Shown: piece by piece, positions 44,112-53,197 of the stretch
How positions within the stretch are numbered: the first letter of the stretch is position 1
Layout: each line of letters opens with the position of its first letter
Assembly (NCBI GenBank): GCA_017561575.1
Contig: JAFZBS010000006.1
Coordinates: 39,557-103,556 of the forward strand
Reading direction: 5' to 3'
Length of the DNA: 64,000 nt
Source: Candidatus Saccharimonadota bacterium
Lineage (GTDB): Bacteria > Patescibacteriota > Saccharimonadia > Saccharimonadales > Saccharimonadaceae
Translations under genes and position numbers: made by a program
Notes under the pieces: model-generated
Databases searched by the model: none
Told to the model about the DNA's origin: nothing
The model's input: only the letters and a program-made list of their open reading frames with translations

Positions 44112-47100
44112 GTGAAAAAAATAGGTGTATTCAACAAACATACTTTTATGCGATTGCAAAAAATTTGTATTTTTCGCATAATTACATCGGCTGCAATTGC
44201 CATACTGACATTATTATTAATGGTCACACTGATGCCAATTTACAACAAGCCATATTCTGCCGAAGCCGCTACAGGCGGTGCGGTTTCACCAGTTCTAACA
44301 TTTGCCAGTACCAATCCAGTAGCATCAGTTAATATGATAGTAAGTTCTTCTACTGGTACATTTGCTACGTCAAATGAAAATGAAAAAGCAGCCTTTACTA
44401 TTAGTACTAATAATTATACTGGCTATACTGTAATATTAAAATCTACCGGTACAGTAACTAATCTTGGTGATGGTAGCAGCCATAATATTAGTACTATATC
44501 AAGCTCCACTACGAGTGATGTTTTTGCATCAAATGGAGCCTCAGGACAAGCTCTGAACAATAGGTGGGGCTATCTACCAAACTACTATAATGCTACTGGT
44601 ACTAATCCTTCCGTTAATACTACTACTTATTATCCGGCTCCTACTAGTGTGAATACTGCTACGCTTCGGACTACTGATGTAGCCAATAGTACAAATGGCG
44701 TAGATAATGCTGATGACTACACAATAGGACTTGGTTTTAGGGCAGATTATAATATGCCTTCTGGTACTTATGCTAATGATACTTTTGTACTAGAAATCGT
44801 AGCAAATCCTGTAGCCTTTGTAATTCAATATGACAAGAATACTACGGATACTATAACTAATATGCCAGCAAACCAATCTGGTACATCCGCTCAAAATCAT
44901 ATAACATTAAGTAGTGACACTCCAACAAGAGCTCATTATAATTTTCTAGGTTGGTGTGAAGGTGAAATTACGGTAACGAATAATGCGATTACTGGAGCAG
45001 CTAAAGATACTTGTACTGGCACCAATAATAATATCTACCAGCCAGGTGATGATTTTTACTTTGACTTTACTGTTTCAAATCACGTTAACTTAAAAGCTAT
45101 GTGGGAAGAGCGTTATTATATGCAGGACTTTACTACTAATATGTGCAATAGTATGACCGATGCTCAAAGCTTAACATTATACGATAGACGTGATGAACAG
45201 GATTATACTATTGCTAAAATTGATGAAGAATGTTGGATGACAAAAAACTTAAATCTCGCTGGCGGTACAGCACTTTATTCTGCGACTTCTAATGTGCCGG
45301 CTGGGTATGATAATACAGCCTATTACACAATGCCAGCCTCATCGAGCGCAGGTTTTTCCGATCATGCCACCGCCTATGTTTATAATTCTGGCAATACAGA
45401 CTGCACCGGCGACACACCTTGTTATAGCTACTATTCATATCCTGCTGCTACAGCTAATACCAATCCAGCAAACGGCGAAGCCGAGTATGACATCTGTCCA
45501 AAAAACTGGCGTCTACCAACCATTACTAATTTTAATGACCTAATTAATCAATTTCCAACTGTAAGTAATATTACCAGTAGCCCATGGAACGGCAATCTTA
45601 CAGGAAGGTACGAGAGTGGCATCTTTGGCCTTGAAAACCACGGGCGCTATTGGTCTTCAACTGCAGCCGAAGTAAATACTACATACGTAAATGCCGGTTT
45701 TCTAGCCTATGATACGGTGCTCAACCAATTAGATACAAGATTCGACCGCAAACGTCTAGGCTTTGCTGTTCGTTGTGTTCTCAAATACCCCTATATGCAA
45801 GACCAAACCGAAGCCGCCATGGCAACGGTGCTTCCAAATATCGGCGATACAACCATCCTTGCAGACAAACGTGACAATACCAAATACATGGTTGGAAGAC
45901 TAGCGGACAATAATTATTGGATGCTTAAAAATCTCGCACTCGATTTGACAGCCACTCACCTTACTATGCTCCAAGGCAACACCAACGCCAGCGATTCAAC
46001 CCTAAATTATCTCAAAAATGGTGGCGGCACCGGTCAATATCCGGCCAGCGGCGTCAGTACGACCTGGTCTGATTCATATACGCTACCAATAATAAACAAA
46101 GATTCAAAGTATACATTAGTCACAAGCTATGGTAAAGCCTCAACAAACCAAAATAAAGCAAAAGTAGGAACATATTATAATTATTGCGCAGCCAGTGCCG
46201 GCTCATATTGCGAAACAACCACCACCGCCACAGGAAATGCTATGGAAGATGTATGTCCATCAAATTGGCGGCTACCTAATGGTGGTCAACTTGGCGAGTA
46301 TAAAAATTTATGCAACACAATTAAAGGAAGCGTATGTGGAAATTCAGAATCAATGGCCATTTCAAGTACGACAGGCTTTCAATATTCATTAAATACGCCA
46401 CTTTCTGGCTATTATCTAAACGGACAAGCTAGCAACCAAAATAATAGCGGTGTCTTCTGGACTTCTACGCAAGTACGCAGTGCTGTCATGTATCATTTAG
46501 GAGCAACGGCAACCGAAGTCAATGTGCAAAATACAAGTTTCCGAGATAGGGGTCTTTCGGTCCGTTGCATCCTCAAATCCCCCATTATGCAAGATCAGAC
46601 CGTTACCGACATGGCGACATTGCTGCCAAATAACGGCGATTCCATCAAGATGGAAGATAAGCGTGACCATAGCAAATATCAAGTCACCAAAATAAGCGGT
46701 GACTACTGGATGGCCCAAAACCTCCGCATTTCTGGCACCATCCCATCCGATTATTCAAATTTCACTGGCAACAGTTTTAATGTCTCAGAATATGACTTAG
46801 AAACTGATGGCGAAAGCGGTGAAGCGTGCTATGGCACATCAGGCGGTTATTATAACGCTTGCTCTAAAATGTCAGATGACATTAATATCGGTTCCTGGTA
46901 TAATTTCTATGCTGCTAGCGCCGGGACAATAAAAAATAATAACGACACAAGCGTAGCTACCGTAGACATTTGTCCTATAGGTTGGCGTCTGCCAACAGGA
47001 CCAAACACAACATCTGGGACAGATTTCAATAAGCTAATCGGAAATACCACAAGCGGTTGGCAAAACATAACCTCAAACTTTAATTATTTCAATGCAGTTC

Positions 47101-48083
47101 CAAACGGACGCTATTTAGATGGGCAAATAGTTGGGACTGAATACGGGACCTGGTGGTCTGCTACCACAAGTGGCACTTCCCAAAGATACAAATTAGTATA
47201 TAATAGCAACACCGACCAAGTAAGAGGAGACGAAGGCGGAGACGGCAGGAATAATGGCCTTGCAATTCGCTGTATTCGTGAGACTCGCACCATCCTAGAT
47301 ATTGATTATATGCAAGAAATTACACCGTCTATCGCATACAACACACAAATTGGCACCACGACTACATTAAGAGATAGTCGCGATGAGCAAAGTTACACAG
47401 TCAGCAAACTCGCCGACGGCAACATTTGGCTTCTCGACAACCTCGCCCTAGATTTAACCAACCAAACCGTCATTAATAATACTACCTCCGCTAACACAAA
47501 CGCCACCAGCACTTCACTTAATTATCTTAAAAACGGTGGCGGAACCGCATCGGATCAATACGCGATAAATGGATTAACCAAAACTGAATGGACAAGTAGC
47601 AATAGCTATTCCGCACCACTGTTAAACACGACTTATAAAAATACCGTCAACACAAATGACACACTAAGCGCAGCAGCAAAAACCTGGAAATATGGAATAT
47701 ATTATAATTATTGTGCAGCATCCGCCGGTTCATATTGCTACGGAGACGGGAGTAACTCTGGCACATCAGTAGGCAATTCTACCGAAGACATATGTCCAAA
47801 AGGATGGCGCATGCCAACAGGCGGCACAAGCGGGGACTACGGAATTTTGTATGAAAATTACAACTCACTCGAAAGCATCCGTAATGCATTTCATTTGCCA
47901 CTATCTGGTTGGTTAAGTAATGGCCAAAGTAGCGCACAGGGTGAAACCGGTGGCTGGTTCTCCGCTACACGACTAACTAATTCGAATATGTATGGCATCC
48001 ACATTGAATCGACAGGCGTGACCGTGACACGTACCCCGAGCCGCGTTCACGGTAATACGATTCGTTGCATCGTCAAGTATTAA
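44112..48083 (+). CDS. Secreted surface protein with four tandem FISUMP domains
   Basis: 1323 residues starting at GTG, with AAAGGT upstream. A signal anchor (about 15-45, ending near PYSAEA) precedes the shared N-terminal module (about 45-235) and one InlB-like repeat (about 236-330, FLGWCEG). Four FISUMP (Fib_succ_major, TIGR02145) domains start near residues 335, 559, 823 and 1064. Each opens with a Y/I-MQ motif, carries a W-M/L-x-x-NL motif and DICPKNWRLPT-like block, and the last ends at IRCIVKY. There is no C-terminal membrane anchor. Cysteines in each repeat suggest disulfides. Probably an extracellular adhesin or structural protein; function inferred only. Confidence 0.88.
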   Translation: MKKIGVFNKHTFMRLQKICIFRIITSAAIAILTLLLMVTLMPIYNKPYSAEAATGGAVSPVLTFASTNPVASVNMIVSSSTGTFATSNENEKAAFTISTNNYTGYTVILKSTGTVTNLGDGSSHNISTISSSTTSDVFASNGASGQALNNRWGYLPNYYNATGTNPSVNTTTYYPAPTSVNTATLRTTDVANSTNGVDNADDYTIGLGFRADYNMPSGTYANDTFVLEIVANPVAFVIQYDKNTTDTITNMPANQSGTSAQNHITLSSDTPTRAHYNFLGWCEGEITVTNNAITGAAKDTCTGTNNNIYQPGDDFYFDFTVSNHVNLKAMWEERYYMQDFTTNMCNSMTDAQSLTLYDRRDEQDYTIAKIDEECWMTKNLNLAGGTALYSATSNVPAGYDNTAYYTMPASSSAGFSDHATAYVYNSGNTDCTGDTPCYSYYSYPAATANTNPANGEAEYDICPKNWRLPTITNFNDLINQFPTVSNITSSPWNGNLTGRYESGIFGLENHGRYWSSTAAEVNTTYVNAGFLAYDTVLNQLDTRFDRKRLGFAVRCVLKYPYMQDQTEAAMATVLPNIGDTTILADKRDNTKYMVGRLADNNYWMLKNLALDLTATHLTMLQGNTNASDSTLNYLKNGGGTGQYPASGVSTTWSDSYTLPIINKDSKYTLVTSYGKASTNQNKAKVGTYYNYCAASAGSYCETTTTATGNAMEDVCPSNWRLPNGGQLGEYKNLCNTIKGSVCGNSESMAISSTTGFQYSLNTPLSGYYLNGQASNQNNSGVFWTSTQVRSAVMYHLGATATEVNVQNTSFRDRGLSVRCILKSPIMQDQTVTDMATLLPNNGDSIKMEDKRDHSKYQVTKISGDYWMAQNLRISGTIPSDYSNFTGNSFNVSEYDLETDGESGEACYGTSGGYYNACSKMSDDINIGSWYNFYAASAGTIKNNNDTSVATVDICPIGWRLPTGPNTTSGTDFNKLIGNTTSGWQNITSNFNYFNAVPNGRYLDGQIVGTEYGTWWSATTSGTSQRYKLVYNSNTDQVRGDEGGDGRNNGLAIRCIRETRTILDIDYMQEITPSIAYNTQIGTTTTLRDSRDEQSYTVSKLADGNIWLLDNLALDLTNQTVINNTTSANTNATSTSLNYLKNGGGTASDQYAINGLTKTEWTSSNSYSAPLLNTTYKNTVNTNDTLSAAAKTWKYGIYYNYCAASAGSYCYGDGSNSGTSVGNSTEDICPKGWRMPTGGTSGDYGILYENYNSLESIRNAFHLPLSGWLSNGQSSAQGETGGWFSATRLTNSNMYGIHIESTGVTVTRTPSRVHGNTIRCIVKY

Positions 48084-48103
48084 AAGAATTTGTTGCAACA
48101 AAA

Positions 48104-48134
48104 ATGGTCTTTTAAGCTACGCTTAAAAGACCAT
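48104..48134 (+). repeat. Perfect 14-bp inverted repeat after the FISUMP gene
   Basis: ATGGTCTTTTAAGC (48104-48117) and its reverse complement (48121-48134) form a hairpin with a 3-nt loop. There is no T-run, so it may protect the mRNA 3' end rather than terminate. Confidence 0.7.
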
Positions 48135-48147
48135 CTGGTGTCACCTC

Positions 48148-48177
48148 AAAAAATCCGAAATAAATTTCGGATTTTTT
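48148..48177. terminator. Bidirectional terminator between the FISUMP gene and tRNA-Ala(GGC)
   Basis: AAATCCGAAAT pairs with ATTTCGGATTT, followed by a T-run on both strands. It lies just beyond the partial tRNA-Ala copy, so that copy is inside the tRNA transcript. Confidence 0.75.
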
Positions 48178-48192
48178 ATTCGGTTCCTACAA

Positions 48193-48245
48193 TGGTGGAG
48201 CTTGAGGAGATTCGCACCGAGCGCGTCAGCGCGAGGTCCGATATC
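48193..48245 (-). repeat. Partial copy of the tRNA-Ala(GGC) 3' end with attached GC-rich segment
   Basis: TGGTGGAGC and GGAGATTCG (48193-48213) repeat the tRNA 3' end (48276-48295), 83 bp away. The copy then continues as CACCGAGCGCGTCAGCGCG and AGGTCCGATAT. It shares ACCGAG...GAGGTCCGAT with the tRNA-Val copy. Confidence 0.75.
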
Positions 48246-48275
48246 TCGCTTTTTGAAGTTTTGTCCCCACAAAAA

Positions 48276-48351
48276 TGGTGGAGCACAGGAGATTCGAACT
48301 CCTCACCTCTTCCATGCCATGGAAGCGCTCTACCAAATGAGCTAGTGCCCC
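48276..48351 (-). tRNA. tRNA-Ala (anticodon GGC)
   Basis: 76 nt. The acceptor stem is GGGGCAC/GTGCTCC with one G-U pair, discriminator A and encoded CCA. The anticodon stem CTTCC/GGAAG holds the loop ATGGCAT. Confidence 0.93.
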
Positions 48352-48391
48352 GCCATCTTCATTTTACCACAAATTGTTAATTTTTTAAAGC

Positions 48392-48865
48392 CTATTCGTT
48401 CTGGATAAATAGCAATTCTGGTATGGTTTGAATTACATAGAAAAGCGGGCTTGCTTCTACAACTTTACCAGTAATTACAATATGGTCACCATCAGAAGGA
48501 TATTCAGCATCGCCTTCAATCACAAATTGAGTACCAATTTTCTTTGTCTCATCTTCATTCGATACGACCACACTATATGCAGACATTGGGTGAGAGACAT
48601 AACCATCAATTTTAACAATTTTGCCAGTCGCTTCGCCATTTTGGATATCTTTAGCGAGCTTTTCCATCGCATCGTAATCACCGCTAGCAATCTCGATATC
48701 TACATTTTTGTATTCATCAACTTTACTAGTACTGCCACCATTGCCACCATCGCCAGCATCGCCACCCTTCTTTGTTGCAAGAATTATACCGACAACTACT
48801 GCAACTACTACCACTACAGCAATCACCGCATAAATGAGTGCGTTATTCTTTTTTTCTTTTGCCAT
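48392..48865 (-). CDS. Membrane-anchored protein with predicted OB-like (tRNA_anti-like) domain
   Basis: 157 residues. A lysine-rich start (MAKEKKNNA), one hydrophobic helix (about 10-30), a Gly/Asp linker and a small beta-rich domain containing GKIVKIDGYVSHP and DHIVITGKVVEA, as in tRNA_anti-like OB-fold domains. It is probably outside the membrane. An AAGGAG site precedes the ATG. The function is unknown. Confidence 0.65.
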   Translation of the reverse strand: MAKEKKNNALIYAVIAVVVVVAVVVGIILATKKGGDAGDGGNGGSTSKVDEYKNVDIEIASGDYDAMEKLAKDIQNGEATGKIVKIDGYVSHPMSAYSVVVSNEDETKKIGTQFVIEGDAEYPSDGDHIVITGKVVEASPLFYVIQTIPELLFIQNE

Positions 48866-48893
48866 ATTAATAACTCCTTATGTTATATTTTCA

Positions 48894-49844
48894 TTATATC
48901 ATAGACAATTCATTTGTGTCCAAATTATGTTCATTCATCACAACTTTATGAATTGCCGGGTCATCATAAGTATTATAATAATATGTTTTAGTAGCCGAAG
49001 AATAGCCGCCGGTATAGACAGTTATCTCACATTTTCCATCAGCCATCTCGGCGGCACCATCAATCATCGCAACTCCGGCCAAAGTATGAAATAGTCTTGA
49101 AACGTTCTCCGCCTCAGATGATTTTACAGGATAGTGCGTATTGTAATATGCAACTCTTACAAATCTAGAAGGTGAGTAAAAATCACCTGGAAGTCCACGC
49201 ATAAGAGAGCCAGATCCAAAAGCCGTAAATTTTGCGTCGCGCCACTTAATCCCTTTTGGCATTTGCGGGAAAAGATTTAGATAGTTTCGTAGATTTTCTT
49301 CATGCCAACCATAACCTGGTTGATTAGTCAAAACATCTACTTTATTATCAAATATTTCCATACCGTTCTTAGTATATTCCACAACAATCGAACGTTTGCC
49401 GTCACCGATAATAAAATGCAACTCGGACACAGGATATTTATCATTAATTGGTTTTGCTACAATCGCAACATTTTTTAAAGCCTCTTCCACCTCATCTACA
49501 GAAGAAAAATTCAGTGCCACCCAAAGCGGAAACTCATAGGCTGCAACATTAGTTTTACCATCAACGGCATCTGGTTCATAACTCGCATAGCCGGGGAAAT
49601 TTAATCCCGCAATACCAAGACCAGCTTCATTGTAGCAATCAAAATAAAGCGGGGTATTTTCTTCAATAATCGCCATACCAATTATCGCACCGGCCTGTTG
49701 TTTCATTTCACCAAGAAAAGCCGAATTATATACATATTCTCGCGGCGTAATCACCACCTTTTGCCCATAACCTACCGACCAATCCAAATTCCGTCCCATA
49801 AACATATTACCATTATCGTCGCTAAACCTCACACCTGTACACAT
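48894..49844 (-). CDS. Linear amide C-N hydrolase (choloylglycine hydrolase family)
   Basis: 316 residues of the Ntn-hydrolase fold. Cys2 (MCTGVRF) is the nucleophile after Met removal. GRNLDWSVGYG, GLGIAGLNFPGY and DVLTNQPGYGWH are family blocks shared by bile salt hydrolases and penicillin V acylases. No signal peptide is present. Possible substrates are conjugated bile acids, N-acyl amino acids or N-acyl homoserine lactones; sequence alone does not decide. Confidence 0.9.
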   Translation of the reverse strand: MCTGVRFSDDNGNMFMGRNLDWSVGYGQKVVITPREYVYNSAFLGEMKQQAGAIIGMAIIEENTPLYFDCYNEAGLGIAGLNFPGYASYEPDAVDGKTNVAAYEFPLWVALNFSSVDEVEEALKNVAIVAKPINDKYPVSELHFIIGDGKRSIVVEYTKNGMEIFDNKVDVLTNQPGYGWHEENLRNYLNLFPQMPKGIKWRDAKFTAFGSGSLMRGLPGDFYSPSRFVRVAYYNTHYPVKSSEAENVSRLFHTLAGVAMIDGAAEMADGKCEITVYTGGYSSATKTYYYNTYDDPAIHKVVMNEHNLDTNELSMI

Positions 49845-49900
49845 TTTTCCTCCTATTTTATTACCCTAATTTTAGCATAAAAAGAATCATAGCACAAACA

Positions 49901-49931
49901 AAAAACGACCCCTTTTAAAGGAGTCGTTTTT
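49901..49931. terminator. Bidirectional terminator near the sortase 3' end
   Basis: ACGACCCCTTT and AAAGGAGTCGT pair with short mismatches between A-runs and T-runs. On the minus strand it lies just after the sortase stop at 49932. Confidence 0.75.
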
Positions 49932-50630
49932 TTATATTTTGTCAGCTACCACCACATATCGGCCATTTGAGCCATAACAAGTCATAAGTACTAACGAATG
50001 ACCACCAAAACCATGGTTTACCAAGGCACCCATCGAAATACTGCTAAATCTCGGGTCTTTCGCATAAGATAAATTTGTAGAGCTTATCATGTCAAGTGCA
50101 ACACCAGCTTTACCATCAATAGGATTTGGCACAATCTTGTATTTGCTTGTCATGCCATTTTCAGTAATTGTAAAAGTATCACCAAGTTTTAGAGAAGTAA
50201 TCTTACCAAAATCGGTCCAGTTATGGCCCCAAATCAAAGTCCCTTTCATCGCCACGTTTTTGCCAGAATTAGTCGAAGTGGTATTAGTCCTAATTAAAGC
50301 CTGAGAACCCCAAGCAAAAGTTACCCTGTTAGCAGGAAGCTCAGGCTCTGGAGCAGGCTGGCTAGCGGCCGGCTTTGCTTGCGCGGGCCGACTAGGAGCA
50401 GCTTGTGCGAGTGCTGGCTCAGTTTTTACGACACCAGCAGACGGCGCTTTCGCTATCGGCGCAGAAACATCCGTCTTATCTGGTTCTGAAACAGTTTCAA
50501 CAATGCTTGATTTATCGAGATCAACCACCGCCACCGAATCCGAAGCGGTCAAAATATCAGGATTTGACATTATCCCAATAAAACTAGATAACAAAACTAA
50601 AAATATAGTTTTTAACCAATTAACTCCCAT
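49932..50630 (-). CDS. Sortase with long Pro/Ala/Ser linker
   Basis: 232 residues: an N-terminal membrane segment, a low-complexity linker (about 35-105, rich in Ala, Pro and Lys with AQAAPSRPAQAKPAASQP) and a C-terminal sortase domain. The His is in LIWGHNWTD, the Cys in LVLMTCYG and the Arg in NGRYVVVADKI. It probably cross-links or anchors secreted proteins. It is expressed from copy 3 of the dispersed promoter with a leader of about 20 nt. Confidence 0.82.
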   Translation of the reverse strand: MGVNWLKTIFLVLLSSFIGIMSNPDILTASDSVAVVDLDKSSIVETVSEPDKTDVSAPIAKAPSAGVVKTEPALAQAAPSRPAQAKPAASQPAPEPELPANRVTFAWGSQALIRTNTTSTNSGKNVAMKGTLIWGHNWTDFGKITSLKLGDTFTITENGMTSKYKIVPNPIDGKAGVALDMISSTNLSYAKDPRFSSISMGALVNHGFGGHSLVLMTCYGSNGRYVVVADKI

Positions 50631-50658
50631 AAAAACTCTTTATTAAGTTTATGCTTCC

Positions 50659-50687
50659 ATTATATCACACTTATGATAAAAAGTCAA
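50659..50687 (-). promoter_or_regulatory. Copy 3 of the dispersed promoter repeat
   Basis: TTGACT, a 17-nt spacer and TATAAT on the minus strand, differing from the other two copies only at two spacer positions (AT for GC). It drives the sortase gene. Confidence 0.85.
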
Positions 50688-50759
50688 TCCTAAAACTTAA
50701 AGATGTATGTTATAATACAAACTAAGGTGGGAGTATCTTAAGAATCGGGAGGTATTATC

Positions 50760-51680
50760 ATGAACATATATGCAGATTATAACCGCATCATGGAATTAGA
50801 AGATCAAATGAAATGCGGTCTAATAGATCGCATATTCAAGACCACAAGCACGATTTTCCATACGTCCGCACACGAGCTCAGCCAGCAAATTTACCAACTG
50901 GTAGAAATCGCCAAAAACTCGCTCGTTCCCCGTTCATATATCAAAAAATACGGGCTGAGCGACACGGAAGAATACGCCATCGCAAGAGATAGCAAAAAAA
51001 TTCCCATCCTGCACGAATCTGTAGCGGCACACACGAATCTTCTCTATGCATTGGTCGACCGCGCAATCACCCTCACGTACGGCCCCGATTTCGGTGAACC
51101 CAGCTGCGATTTTGAGCGCACCTCCGATGGGTACACTTATCGCGAAATCATGGAAGCTATTCGTTTGCATGATCTTCCGGAAAACGACATCGGAGATATC
51201 CCTGATGACGGAAGCTTCAGCGAAGAAGAAAAGAGTCTTCTGGAACTCGAGTACTACAAAGAAAGAATCTACAGCAAATACGCTGGCAGAGATTATTTTT
51301 TCAAACATCGAGTATTCAAGCTGATTGAAGACATGCATAGCAAAAAACAGAGCACAGGACGTTTGCTTTACGTCGCCGACAAAACAGCCGCCATCCTCAT
51401 GGCACTAGTCTACGATTCCCTGGGGCTAATGCCGACTATTGATGGCTCAATGCCAGGGCTCAGCCGAAAAGACGTTGCCGAAATCGGGCTCTGTGATTTT
51501 GAGTACAATGGCCACTACAAGGCAAGCGAAATTTGGACAATCGATTTCTTCCATATTCGCAAAATCAACGAACTCGACGACACCAATTTCTTCACCGCCA
51601 TCATCGTCCTCTATACACTCATCGTGAATGGGCGCTGGTATGATTGGCGCGAAGATGACTACAAACTTTACCTTAGCTAA
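50760..51680 (+). CDS. HD-domain phosphohydrolase
   Basis: 306 residues. The HD metal site is visible as His91 (SVAAHTNLL), His137-Asp138 (IRLHDLPEND) and Asp207 (LYVADKTAA), as in YfbR-like 5'-nucleotidases and related enzymes. The N- and C-terminal extensions are not recognised. Coding GC content is higher than in the neighbours. It has a TATAAT at 50711-50716, a leader with TCGGGAGG, and a strong terminator at 51692; leader and terminator carry complementary segments. The substrate is unknown. Confidence 0.75.
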   Translation: MNIYADYNRIMELEDQMKCGLIDRIFKTTSTIFHTSAHELSQQIYQLVEIAKNSLVPRSYIKKYGLSDTEEYAIARDSKKIPILHESVAAHTNLLYALVDRAITLTYGPDFGEPSCDFERTSDGYTYREIMEAIRLHDLPENDIGDIPDDGSFSEEEKSLLELEYYKERIYSKYAGRDYFFKHRVFKLIEDMHSKKQSTGRLLYVADKTAAILMALVYDSLGLMPTIDGSMPGLSRKDVAEIGLCDFEYNGHYKASEIWTIDFFHIRKINELDDTNFFTAIIVLYTLIVNGRWYDWREDDYKLYLS

Positions 51681-51691
51681 CCTCCCACCCT

Positions 51692-51722
51692 CCCCCGATT
51701 CTTTTTACGAATCGGGGGATTT
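51692..51722 (+). terminator. Terminator of the HD-domain gene
   Basis: CCCCCGATTC and GAATCGGGGG form a 10-bp stem with a 7-nt loop, then ATTTCT. Confidence 0.75.
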
Positions 51723-51752
51723 CTGTGTTATAATAGCGTTAAAAGGAGGACA

Positions 51753-52718
51753 ATGAGCCAATTTGACGACCAGTATATCGATTTATGTCGCCGTATCTTA
51801 GATCATGGTGAAAAAATCACCAACTATAAAAAATCAGACTCCAGGAGCAAAAAAGTTGCCACTGCCATACCAGATCATACCGCCCAAGGTTCGTCCGAAG
51901 CTAGCACCATCCGTTTGCCCCATCAAGTTTTGCAATTTGATTTAAGTCAGGAATTCCCCATCCTCACCTCCAAAAAAGTTGCCTTCAAAACTGCCGTCCT
52001 CGAAATTCTCTGGATTTACCAACAAGCTTCAAACGACGTTCTTTGGCTTAAGGAGCGTGGTATAAAAATTTGGAACGAATGGGAAATCGCCGAAGATGGC
52101 ACTTATCAAGGCAGAAATATCAACAAAATCTTTGCCAAAAACCACCCCAATGAACCTGCCGAAGATTTTGCCCACACCATTGGTACCGCCTATGGCTGGA
52201 TTGTCAAAAAATACGATTTAATAAACAATCTCATCGAAACCTTAAAAACCAACCCGGGCAATCGCCGCATGGTTTTGTCACTTTGGCAAAACGAATGGCT
52301 AGATACGGCAGCTTTGCCATCCTGTGTTTGGAATTCCCAATGGAACCTCATCGATGGCCACCTCAATCTCCTCGTCACTTCTCGTTCGTCCGATGTGCCT
52401 CTAGGTCTACCCTTCAACATCGTTCAGTACGCCACGCTCTGTAATTTAATCGCTCAGGTTGTTGGCGCCAAGCCTGGACAATTTACTTTTATCACCAACG
52501 ACGCTCATATTTATGAAAACCAAGTCGATGGTATCAAGGAGCAAATCGCTAGATATGATGAAGCCACAAAAAATGACACCCTTCCACCCGCTCCGACACT
52601 CTGGATTAACCCAAAAATCAAAAAATTTGCTGATTTTGACAGTTCACGGGAGCTAAAAGACATCAAACTCGAAAATTATAATAATCTCGGCACCATCAAG
52701 ATGCCTGTTACGGAGTAG
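51753..52718 (+). CDS. thyA: Thymidylate synthase
   Basis: 321 residues. Catalytic Cys190 is in ALPSCVWNSQW and the folate/dUMP region is SSDVPLGLPFNIVQYA. The usual PPCH around the cysteine is changed to PSCV, and the chain is longer than E. coli ThyA (264). It methylates dUMP with methylene-THF. It has an AAAAGGAGG site and is followed after 2 nt by folA. TATAAT lies at 51728-51733. Confidence 0.93.
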   Translation: MSQFDDQYIDLCRRILDHGEKITNYKKSDSRSKKVATAIPDHTAQGSSEASTIRLPHQVLQFDLSQEFPILTSKKVAFKTAVLEILWIYQQASNDVLWLKERGIKIWNEWEIAEDGTYQGRNINKIFAKNHPNEPAEDFAHTIGTAYGWIVKKYDLINNLIETLKTNPGNRRMVLSLWQNEWLDTAALPSCVWNSQWNLIDGHLNLLVTSRSSDVPLGLPFNIVQYATLCNLIAQVVGAKPGQFTFITNDAHIYENQVDGIKEQIARYDEATKNDTLPPAPTLWINPKIKKFADFDSSRELKDIKLENYNNLGTIKMPVTE

Positions 52719-52720
52719 AA

Positions 52721-53197
52721 ATGATTAGTATCATTGCAGCAATCGGCAAAAATCGTGAACTCGGCAAAGACAACGCTCTAGTTTTTCGCATCAAAGAAGA
52801 TATGGCTTTTTTCAAACAAACCACGACCGGCCACGCGGTCTTAATGGGCAAAAAGACCTTCGACAGCATCGGCCATCCTTTGCCAAACCGCCAAAATTAC
52901 ATCATCACCCATCATCCAGATAACTTGCCAAAAGATGTTACGGCAATTACGGATTTACAAAAGTTTCTCGAAGATTGCAAAAGCACAAAAGATGAAGTAT
53001 TCGTCATTGGTGGCGCCAGCATTTACGAAGCAGCGCTTCCCTACGCCACCAACCTTTACCTTACCGAAGTTGACGCTACAAAGGACGCCGACGCCTTTTT
53101 CCCTGAATTCAACCCCGATGACTACACTCGCGAGATTATTAAGAAAGGAAAGGAAGATGGCTTAAACTATACTTTCGTTAAGTACATTAAAAATTAA
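52721..53197 (+). CDS. folA: Dihydrofolate reductase
   Basis: 158 residues. Motifs are MISIIAAIGKNRELGKDN, MAFFKQTTTGHAVLMGKKTF, the FVIGGASIYEAAL loop and FFPEF. It regenerates THF for the ThyA reaction. Its TAA stop (53195-53197) is inside the left arm of the long palindromic element that follows. Confidence 0.95.
   Translation: MISIIAAIGKNRELGKDNALVFRIKEDMAFFKQTTTGHAVLMGKKTFDSIGHPLPNRQNYIITHHPDNLPKDVTAITDLQKFLEDCKSTKDEVFVIGGASIYEAALPYATNLYLTEVDATKDADAFFPEFNPDDYTREIIKKGKEDGLNYTFVKYIKN

Noticed and set aside
48190..48300. Second tRNA gene downstream of tRNA-Ala(GGC)
   Set aside because: Only the acceptor and T-arm 3' strand are present; the D-arm, anticodon arm and 5' half are missing.
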